Below are positions 55,549 through 64,000 of a stretch of DNA of 64,000 bases, piece by piece (position 1 is the stretch's first letter; every line of letters begins with the position of its first letter). A program made the position numbers and the translations under genes. The DNA is from Brachionus rotundiformis (lineage: Eukaryota; Rotifera; Eurotatoria; Ploima; Brachionidae): the NCBI GenBank assembly GCA_016802295.1, contig JAESIW010000118.1:702446-766445 (forward strand). Direction: 5' to 3'. The notes under the pieces were generated by a model. The model did not search any database. It was not told the DNA's origin and saw only the letters and a program-made list of their open reading frames with translations.

Positions 55549-57180
55549 CTATTCTTCAGTTACTGAAGTGTTTAAATTAGGATACATTCTACGCTTGGAA
55601 GGTGGAATTAAATGATCTGGTAGATTGTTAGGTAACTCGTGTCCATTTAGTTTAAGTTTGATCAAATAATTTGCTAAAGCCCATTCGTCTTTATCAAGCA
55701 TTCCATCTTTGTCATAGTCAGATAATCGCCAAACTTTGGCCAGAACAGAATTTGGTAATTTTGACTTAATTAATTCGGCTTTGGCAGTTGCTCCAGAAAT
55801 TTTTCCTCCTATTGGACTTAAATTATCGAAAAGTTCATCAAATTCGGCTCGTTCACGCTCAACCGCCCATGTTTCCTCTCCAAGTCCAGCATTCACTCCT
55901 TCTGTTTGACCAATTCCAAACGGGCCATCTGAATCATCGAAAGCACCTCCTTTGACTCCGGTTGCTGATTCCATGTGAGCCTTGGTCTCCTCTTTTGGCA
56001 ACATTTGCATCAATTGAGTTATATCAACTGATAGCATATTTTCTACTCTCTCAATTAACTTTTTGTCTAATGACTTAAAAAGTTTAAAGTCGAACTGTTC
56101 CAATATTTCTCTCATTCGTTGAATATTTGGAAAATCGCCTGGCGATATGTTATGAACTCGGTGTATTTTATCATATATTTTGTCCAAATTTTTTATCAGC
56201 TCTTTTTTTTTCGAGTCCTTGCCAAACATAGAGGGCATTTCTTCTTTAAGCTCGCTTATTATATAAGCATGGACTTTGGCCAAGCGAGCCCTCTTAATCA
56301 AGTCATTAAGCTTTCTGAGTGCAGCGTTTTTTGGCAAACTTTGCAAGTCTTTGAACAAGTCCTGTGACTCGAGCTCGAAAAGTCTTCGCAGCGTGTCATA
56401 ATTGAATGGTTGATCCCAAAAAGAGCCAATGTACACTCGAGCAACTTCTGGCGTGTTGAGAACTTTTCCCAAAGACCACATTAGAGCACCATAAACCCTC
56501 ATCAGCTGTTGGTGATCGATCATATCAGCTTTGTTTAAAACTATTCTAATTTTTTCATCATTTCTTCGTAAAACTTCTATTGATCGTTTAAATTCATCAG
56601 AAATGTCCAGTTTGTGGGCATCGAACAAGAGCAGAATTCGATCGCATCTCTCGGCAAACCATTCTAATACAGCTGCATAATCATATCCGCGGTCAAGACG
56701 CTGCTTCTCACCAGACAAAATGCCCGGAGTATCAATAAACGATATGCTCTTCAAAACTTCGTTGGGTAATTGAGAGCATTGGAATCGATTTAGAAAAGCA
56801 TTTCCAAATTTGGACAAAGGTTTAAAATTTTTTTTTGGGTCTACAACTAATGCATTTCCTGGTATTACATTCTCATGCTCATTGTACATAACCGCAATGA
56901 AGGAATCTGTCGTAGGCTCTGGGCCGATTCTGATTCCAGGAAAGTCAGACTCCAATAAGTATCTAATAAAGGAGGTTTTGCCGGTTGAGTATTGCCCAAC
57001 CAACAAGACCATTGGTTTTGACTCAAAGTCTGAATCGTCAAGAACTGGAGAGTGGAATTCATGAAATTTATAGGCCTGCTCTAAAGGTAACAATTTTGAC
57101 CGGTATATCTTTTTTAAACCATCTATAACAGAATCAAATGCTTCATTTGTCTCCTTTTGACGATTAAAATACTTAAGCAT
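55549..57180 (-). CDS. EHD: EH-domain ATPase (EHD family), single exon
   Basis: Dynamin-like, membrane-tubulating ATPase of endocytic recycling. Intronless, 543 aa, the usual EHD length. Dynamin-type P-loop GQYSTGKTS at residues 62-70, the switch region GPEPTTDSF, DTPGILSGEKQR (about 152-163) and NKADMID. The helical membrane-binding region follows, with SLPKNAALRKLNDLIKRARL and HAYIISELKEEMP. The linker contains the GPF motif (SDGPFG). The C-terminal EH domain (about 440-535) has an intact EF-hand loop DYDKDGMLDKDEW and the NPF-binding Trp in AKVWRLSD. One EHD in this window cannot be assigned to EHD1-4, which are vertebrate duplicates. Confidence 0.96.
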   Translation of the reverse strand: MLKYFNRQKETNEAFDSVIDGLKKIYRSKLLPLEQAYKFHEFHSPVLDDSDFESKPMVLLVGQYSTGKTSFIRYLLESDFPGIRIGPEPTTDSFIAVMYNEHENVIPGNALVVDPKKNFKPLSKFGNAFLNRFQCSQLPNEVLKSISFIDTPGILSGEKQRLDRGYDYAAVLEWFAERCDRILLLFDAHKLDISDEFKRSIEVLRRNDEKIRIVLNKADMIDHQQLMRVYGALMWSLGKVLNTPEVARVYIGSFWDQPFNYDTLRRLFELESQDLFKDLQSLPKNAALRKLNDLIKRARLAKVHAYIISELKEEMPSMFGKDSKKKELIKNLDKIYDKIHRVHNISPGDFPNIQRMREILEQFDFKLFKSLDKKLIERVENMLSVDITQLMQMLPKEETKAHMESATGVKGGAFDDSDGPFGIGQTEGVNAGLGEETWAVERERAEFDELFDNLSPIGGKISGATAKAELIKSKLPNSVLAKVWRLSDYDKDGMLDKDEWALANYLIKLKLNGHELPNNLPDHLIPPSKRRMYPNLNTSVTEE

Positions 57181-59100
57181 ATTTAATTCTAAACTAAAAG
57201 AATTTAATTAATATAAAAAAGTAGTTTTTTAAGTTAAATAAAATTATGCAATGATTAGTTATTCGACTCATAGATCAGTTCAAAGTATTTACTCAGCAAT
57301 TACGTCACCAAAAACATTTCATAAATTATAATAATTCAACCTTTAAATATTAAAATTTATCTTGCTTTTAGAATATTAGCTTGAAATAAATTAATTAAAC
57401 TTTTTAAATTTATTTAGGAAAATTATTTTACCCAAAGCATAGATATTTGTTTAAGTGTTTTGCTTTGACGATCAAAAATGCTACAAGGGCTTGAAAAAAC
57501 TTTGCTCAGCGTTTGGAATGCCGTCTAATTCAAAACATTTAACTTAAAAATTCAACTCTAAGCTAGTTTTGATATAATTGTTATAAACTAAATTATCTAA
57601 AAGTAGATATGATAAAAGCTATCAAAGCAGTTAAATGTAAAAGTATTCAAAATTTTAATTTCCTTTAAAGGCCTTCGATAATTTATTTAGAGTATAAAAA
57701 AATTTTATTTGAGTATTCGTGTACTGAAAATTTTGGACCAAGACACATATTTTGTATTTTATTTGTTTGTATATAAGCCCTTTTAGCTTAATTCTAAATA
57801 TCATGAAAAAAAAGTTAATAAATGTATCAATGACGAAATTTAATATATTTCATATGTGCTTTGAAAAAAGATACTCAAAAAAAGCTTCAATAATAAAGTA
57901 AATATTAATTGTATTAATAAAGCTATTGAATAAACAGTAATTATCATTGTAAAATTTTAGAAAATAGAAATTTATATTTTACCTTAAAGTCTTTTTGCTG
58001 TTAAATTTATTTTAAGTTCTTGTTTTTTTTTATATATTTAATAATATGAAATTAGTCATATCCACCATTGTACCTTTTGAACAATTTTTGATGATTAATA
58101 AATTTTGAATATTTAATTAAGTTTTTGTTATTTTATAGAAATTTTATTTTGGAAACAATATTGAAAATCAATTATGTTTATCTTAATCCATGAATAAAAA
58201 AGGATTAATTCTTGGCTAAGTTAAGAATGTTTGGAATTTTATTTTTCAAATATTCCAGCAAATAATTTGAAGTTATTTTTTTTAAATTATTAAATCTTAA
58301 AAGATTATGATTAAAAAAATGATTATTTTTCTAGCAAATCTATCTGTTATAAAAGCTTAACTTCTAGCTATAGTAATTGATGTTAAATTAAATACCTTTA
58401 TTTTATATATCAGACAAAAAAATGTACATTAACGATAATTTTATTTGATCTTTGACTATTTTTTTTAAAATTAAGATTTTTTATTAAAAAGAAATCAGTA
58501 AAATTATTTTGTAATAAAATAAAATGAAAAGTTTTGCGTCCAAAATGGGATTAAGCATTATTCATTTTAAGGTAGAAGCTTTTAGTAATTATTGATATAA
58601 AAAGTGTTTCTGAATCTTTATTTTAGTAGTAAATTTTTGAAATTAGTTTAAATGTTGTGAAATTTTGGTCATTTATAAACAGAAATTTTTTTTTCGTTTA
58701 AGTAATTGTATTTATTACAAGAACGGCTAAATTTTAAAAAAATTAATAAATATCTGAAACTAAATATAAATTTTTTTTTAAATTAAGATTTTTGATTATA
58801 AAGCACATAAATTAAAAACATCTACTAACAATTTAAATTAACCTCTAAACTAAAAATTACAAAAAAAATACAAATATATTTATTATAATAAGAAAAAAAT
58901 ATATTACTAAAATATTCAAAATCGAACCATCACTATATGACTAGGAATTTTTTAACTTTTAATGTAAAGGTCGGCAACATTGGCAAATGAAAACATGTTG
59001 CAATTATGCTGAAATATATTGAAATATAATTTGATAAACTTTAAAATAATAATTGAAGAATTTAAATTTTATAAATAAATATTATTTACTAAGATTTGAA
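57181..59100. other. Intergenic region between divergent EHD and GlyRS genes
   Basis: 1.9 kb of AT-rich sequence with no supported ORF or RNA. It should contain the promoters of both genes; no motif could be recognised by eye. Confidence 0.5.
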
Positions 59101-61456
59101 ATGACCACTGAAATCGAAGAACTTCTCAAGCCATTACGTCTTGCCGTAGCTGAGCAAGTAACATAATTATCAAAAATTTTAAAAAAGCTAATATCATATT
59201 TTGACCAGGGTGAATTGGTCAAAAAATTGAAAGCTGAAAAAGCAGCTGATATAGATGTTACACGTGCTGTGGCTGAATTGAAAGCTCGTAAGAATGCATT
59301 AGAAAACAAAATTGAAGAATTAATACCAAAAGAAGAAAAAATCGATCGAAGTAAACTCGAAGACTTGTTAAAAAGACGATTTTTCTATGACCAATCTTTT
59401 GCCATTTACGGAGGAGTGAATGGTCTTTATGATTACGGTCCGATGGGTTGCGCTATGAAAGCCAATCTTTTGAATGAATGGCGAAAGTTCTTCATTCTTG
59501 AAGAGCAAATGTTGGAAATTGATTGTTCCATGTTAACTCCATCTCCAGTTCTTGTTGCTTCTGGTCATGTGGCTCGCTTCTCGGATTTTATGGTCAAAGA
59601 TGTCAAAACTGGCGAATGCTTCCGGGCTGACCATTTAATTGAAGCTCATTTGGAAAAAATGCTCCAAGATAAGAAGTTAAGTGTCGAAAAAAGGGCTGAA
59701 ATCGAGAGCTATCTACGCCAAGTTGACAACATGAGTGCTAAAGATATGGAAGAAATTATTTCTAAATATAATATGAAATCTCCTGTCACCAACAATGATT
59801 TGACCGAACCTGTAGCGTTTAATCTTATGTTTGCCACTTCGATTGGGCCAACAGGAACAATAAAAGGCTTTCTTAGACCTGAAACTGCTCAAGGTATGTT
59901 TGTTAACTTTAAAAGATTGCTGGAATTCAACCAAGGAAAGCTTCCTTTTGCTGCTGCTCAAATCGGAAATTCCTTTAGAAATGAAATTTCGCCTCGATCT
60001 GGCTTACTAAGAGTTAGGTAATTAAAAGAAATACATAGTGAATTAAAAAAATAAAGTTTTTTTAAAGAGAATTTACAATGAGTGAAATTGAACATTTCGT
60101 TGATCCATCTGATAAATCTCATCCGAAATTTATTAATGTCGAAAATGTGGAACTAACTTTGTACTCGGCTGAGAACCAAGTTTCTGGACAGCCAGCTCAG
60201 ACAGTCAAAATTGGAGATGCTGTTCGAAGTGTAGGTTTAGAATTTTCTTTTAAAAACAAAAAGCTTTTAAAAATAATTATTGTCAGGGCCTAGTTAATAA
60301 TGAAACCCTAGGTTATTTTATTGCCAGAATTTTCTTATTTCTGACAAGATGTGGTATTCGAAAAGACAAGCTCCGTTTCAGACAACACATGTCAAACGAA
60401 ATGGCACATTATGCTTGTGATTGTTGGGATGCTGAATGTCACACTACGTATGGTTGGGTTGAATGTGTAGGCTGTGCGGACAGATCTTGTTATGATCTTT
60501 CTCAACACACCCAACACTCTGGAGTCAAACTCGCTGCTGAAAAGCAATTGCCACAACCGAAAGTAATCGATGTAATCGAAGTAGTGCCTGATAAAGGCTC
60601 AATTGGCAAATTGTTCAAACAAAATGCTAAAGTAATAACCGCATATTTAGAAAAACTTAACAAAGATGAAGTTGAAGAGTTAGAAATGCGAATTAAAAAC
60701 GCTGGAGAGTAAGATGATATTTTTTTTGTTGATAGTAGATAATTTTGAAATTATTTTAGAGGCGAAGTTGTGGTTAATATCGATAATCAAGCATTTAATA
60801 TAAAAGCAAATTTATTAAAAGTAAAGAGATATCAAAAAACTGTTCATGTAGAAGAAATTGTTCCCTCTGTCATTGAGCCATCGTTTGGAATTGGTCGTAT
60901 CATGTACGCAATATGGGAACATAATTTCGTTGTCAGAGATGCTCAAAGAACTGTAAATTACAAACAAAAGTTTTTAATAACTATCTAGTATTTTGTTTTA
61001 AGTATTTAGCTCTACCACCAGTAATTGCTCCTTACAAATGCTCTGTGTTACCATTAAGTACAAACGAAGAGTTTAAACCTTTTATTAAGAAATTATGTAA
61101 TTTTATTGTATTGCTTAAATTTCTTTTTCAATCTAATCAAATTAATTCAAGCCAATTTATTAACAAACGCAACTATTTCTCATAAAGTTGATGATAGTTC
61201 TGGATCAATAGGTCGTCGCTATGCCAGAACTGACGAAATATCTATACCATTTGCAATTACTGTTGATTTTGATTCTTTAAAGGAACCGTATACAGTTACC
61301 TTAAGAGAAAGAGATTCAATGCAACAGATTAGAATTGAATTAGGAGAAGTTGTCAAAGTTGTGAGTGATTTAGCAGACTTGAAAATAACATGGAAAGAAG
61401 TTGCTTCAAAATATCCCTTATTTGAGCACCAAACCACAACAGGAAAGGATGAATAA
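59101..61456 (+). CDS. GARS1: Glycine-tRNA ligase, cytosolic form
   Basis: Class II aminoacyl-tRNA synthetase charging tRNA-Gly. Seven exons, 59101-59157, 59209-60017, 60068-60230, 60287-60708, 60760-60952, 61003-61096 and 61152-61456, join to 680 aa (human cytosolic form about 685). Residues 1-65 form the WHEP helix-turn-helix (EELLKPLRLAVAEQ, AEKAADIDVTRAVAELKARK). Catalytic landmarks: RRFFYDQSFAIYGGVNGLYD, GFLRPETAQGMFVNFKRLL, motif 2 GNSFRNEISPRSGLLRVREF, GWVECVGCADRSCYDL, and motif 3 EPSFGIGRIMYAIWEH. The anticodon-binding domain has VIAPYKCSVLPL and DDSSGSIGRRYARTDEI. There is no upstream in-frame ATG or presequence before 59101, so a mitochondrial isoform would need another exon. The 3' end nearly abuts the convergent 52-aa gene. 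Confidence 0.97.
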
Positions 61457-61488
61457 TAATATTTTAAAATTTTATTCCAATAAATAAA

Positions 61489-61701
61489 TTAAATAAACTT
61501 TTTATTGTTACTGAAATTGGACCTCAGGTTTTCTTCTACATCTTTTAATCTAAGTTCAACTAGCCTAAGTCTTTGGCACAATTTGCAAATTGTTTTGCGC
61601 TTAATTTCTAACTTTTTGGAATCTTTAACATTCTCTTAAAATTGACAAAAATTCATAAATAATTCATATTTTTGAAAAAAAGAGCTACTTTTCTCGGTCA
61701 T
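61489..61701 (-). CDS. Candidate small protein, 52 aa
   Basis: Not recognised. A two-exon model, 61701-61689 and 61634-61489, gives ATG ACC GAG AAA A|AG ... to a TAA. The product is basic and probably one alpha-helix/coiled coil: IKRKTICKLCQRLRLVELRL, with a CxxC. The intron (54 bp, GTAGCT...TTTTAAG) is typical of the window. Stop codons of this gene and GARS are 32 bp apart, and the start is 149 bp from that of the FAM227 gene in a head-to-head arrangement. Composition is less AT-biased than the surrounding intergenic DNA, but the gene is too short to be sure. Confidence 0.42.
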
Positions 61702-61850
61702 CGTATTATTTGAATTAAATAGCTTTTTAAATTTAAAAATTAAATCATATTCAAAAATTGCGCCAAATGCTATAATGGTTGCTAATGGTTACCAAATTAA
61801 ATAAAAATTAAATTTAATAATTATTATTTATTTAAAATTAGTAAAAATAA

Positions 61851-63995
61851 ATGTTCGGATTTAGTTACGATCGGCCGGTAGAGACACCGGAGCCTGAATA
61901 TAAAATAGAAGAAACAGAGCTTGAAAAAGTTCTCAAAAATATTGATTTGGTAAATACATTTGGTTATTTAAAATATTCTTTCTGAACGAGTCTTTTAAGG
62001 ATGAATTTTTCAATATAAATATTAGAGAAGAATTGAATCTCAACACTGAAAGTATTTTAGGAAATCAGGAACAAATTTCTCAGGTGAGTTTATCAGTTTT
62101 GATTTTATATTCATAGATATCAAACTAATAAGAATTTAAAAAGATGCTTAAAGAAGGAATAACAGGACATAATCATCTGATGGAAAATGTTGAAAAAGAT
62201 TTAAGAGAGATTGACTTTAAAATCGATTTTTACCGATCATTGATTTTTGAAGATGGAAAAAGAGACTCGAAGATAAGAAGCAACAACTTTTTACTAAAAA
62301 AAGGATGTAAGTGTTTTAATTTTATATTGAGTATTATTCCTAAATTTGGAAAAGCTGATCAATTTTCTGAAATGAGTTTTACCACAAGTCAAAGTAAGTC
62401 CAAATAATAAAAACATCTATGCTCTATATGATTTAAATATCAAGCTATTAGAAACTATCTTCTTGACTACTTATCTTAATAACATCTTTATCTTAATAAA
62501 TTAAATAATTTTTAATTGCTTTTTTATTTTAGACTATTTAACAGAGGCTGAAGTTGAAGAAAAAATTAAAGATAATGAAATGTATTATCCAACATTGAAA
62601 ATAGAAAAAAAATCGATCACAAGATCAAATGCTCAAAAATCAATTGAAAATTTAAATTACAGTGGTTTTAGTGATTATGAATTGACCGAATTACCAGGAC
62701 ATGTTGAAGCAGTACAGCTTTTGAATAATTTAAGTACAAAAATGGGATTTAAAGTACCTTTTTATCATTAATTTTTTCATCACTAATTTAGTATATTAAT
62801 TTCAAAAAAATATTATTTTCTATTAAGAAAAATTTTTTGAAATATTGGACCGTGATTATTCGTACTGACGCCAGTATTGCTATTCTATTAGACAGCTTTT
62901 GGTGGTTTTATCTGAAATATTTTAAAGTAACATCATTTCAAATTATTTTAATATAAATCAAAACTATTTTAGAATGATCCGTCTCTGGAGATAGATGCCT
63001 ATAAATTTTTTAGCCGAATAGCGGAGAGCTTTGCTGCTTTACTATTAAACATACACCCGAGTATGAGGGATCGCTTTTTCGAGAACTATGCAACATTTTT
63101 GTCTCAAGCTATTTATTTGGCATTTTTTAATGTATTTCCGGATTGTATATTGCAATTAAATGACCAGTTCAAGCAAGAAATCTGTAATACAGTTCATGAA
63201 TGGGTGCTTGGTTTAAGACCCATACCTGAAAGCTATCAAAATTGGCAGATAAACGATGAGATTAATGTCACTGGGGATACTAAAGTTTCCCAAAACAATG
63301 AAAGTATTATATTAATTTTAAATTTTTACTTTTTTAATTATTATATTATAAGTTTTGACAAAAATTAGTAATCTTGAAAAACTGTTAAATAGTTTAGGTG
63401 AAAAAAATATAGAAATAATTGAGGAACAGGATTATAAAAACAATGATCTAAACAGCGATTTCGAAAAGATACTAAACGGTTTATACAAGAAAAAAAATTT
63501 TGAATCTCATGTTGTTGGTGAAGGATCATTAATTGAAGCTGTTCCTTTCAATTTGAAAGGAAAAAGTGTACTAATTAATCATTATATGAATTTGCATAGT
63601 TTAAAATCAGATAGTTCAATTGGATTTAAAATAACTAGAAGTGAAATAGTGCAAAACCCACCGTAATTAATTACTGTTTTTTAAAAAGAATAAACCTTTG
63701 ATTCATTTTATGTAGCAAAACAGCAGTTACTTATAGAGACAAAATTTATGAAACATTGGAACGAGCAAAGACATTAGATGAAGCTTTTCGGAAAACAAGT
63801 GAGGAAAATCAACTTGAAATAAAACGAATTGAAAAGGAAAGAAAGCGAGGAATAAATGAGTTTAAAAAACTAAAGAGATCTTCATCATCACCTTTATCCA
63901 AAGAATCAAGTGAACAAAGCATATCCATGAAAAAAAAATCAGCTTCGAACACTTCTTTAGTAGTAAAATTTGATGAAATAGAAGAAAAAGATTAA
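61851..63995 (+). CDS. FAM227: FAM227 family protein
   Basis: Nine exons, 61851-61949, 62000-62083, 62144-62306, 62355-62393, 62533-62753, 62828-62926, 62973-63303, 63353-63662 and 63716-63995, join in frame to 541 aa. The family hallmark (FWWh domain) is clear: SIAILLDSFWWFYLKYF (FWW at about residues 226-228), then DAYKFFSRIAESFAALLLN, NYATFLSQAIYLAFFNVFPD and EICNTVHEWVLGLRPIPESY. The C terminus is charged and helical (LDEAFRKTSEENQLEIKRIE) and Ser/Lys-rich. FAM227A/B are proteins of unknown biochemical function found mainly in ciliated animals, with testis/cilium expression in mammals (known of the family); a ciliary role here is inference. The FWW exon (99 nt) is short and easily missed. 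Confidence 0.86.
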
Positions 63996-64000
63996 TTGAT

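Noticed and set aside
55549..57180. Plus-strand ORFs inside EHD (e.g. 56119-56367, 56810-57064)
   Set aside because: Antisense shadows of a strongly conserved coding region.
1..64000. CRISPR array, prokaryotic operon, prophage or viral gene
   Set aside because: No spaced direct repeats, no Shine-Dalgarno-led gene strings, and introns plus nuclear tRNAs throughout show a eukaryotic chromosome.

Overview
The window is a piece of metazoan nuclear genome. It is very AT-rich, with short GT-AG introns (mostly 40-120 bp), one gene per few kb and nuclear tRNA genes. The gene set includes neurexin, Ena/VASP, FANCD2, ERGIC-53/LMAN1, EHD, COX6A, SmE, cytosolic GlyRS, APC15, WDR25, PPP1R37 and FAM227. 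No taxon can be proven from sequence alone. Compactness, AT content and a seven-bladed 'NGxLASGSxD' WD40 protein are compatible with a small invertebrate such as a monogonont rotifer (inference, modest confidence). There are no bacterial operons, CRISPR arrays or viral genes.

Layout. 1-6.9 kb: neurexin (minus, 3' end off the left edge), with an intronless deoxyhypusine synthase inside one of its introns on the same strand. 6.9-12.4 kb: gene-poor, ending in a decayed LINE. 12.9-19.2 kb, minus: PPP1R37, tRNA-Trp, a Regnase-like NYN RNase without CCCH finger, and Ena/VASP. 19.2-31.8 kb: three three-finger (Ly6/uPAR-type) secreted proteins around an intronless FANCD2, plus tRNA-Thr and two more identical tRNA-Trp genes. 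31.8-33.6 kb: a membrane-anchored CS-alpha-beta (defensin-fold) protein and a WD40 propeller. 34.0-45.8 kb: two head-to-tail, many-exon genes whose products carry long arrays of tau/MAP2/MAP4-type microtubule-binding repeats. 46.6-51.3 kb: APC15/WDR25 divergent pair, COX6A, LMAN1. 52-64 kb: an orphan basic protein, a LINE 3' fragment, SNRPE, EHD, GlyRS, a 52-aa candidate gene and a FAM227 protein.

The most unusual system is the tandem tau-like pair. Gene A (866 aa predicted, 28 exons) has about 14 repeats in a strict 29-residue register, encoded by phase-0 exons of 87 or 174 nt, including a nearly exact recent exon duplication. Gene B (1512 aa predicted, 23 exons, every intron phase 0) combines about ten copies of a different 44-46-residue repeat, which I do not recognise, with a His/Cys cluster and about eight Trp-containing tau-type repeats. 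Known tau/MAP/PTL-1 proteins have 3-5 repeats.

Exon boundaries were read by eye from GT-AG sites, phase continuity and family alignment recalled from knowledge. All complete models close in frame, but none has been tested against transcripts.
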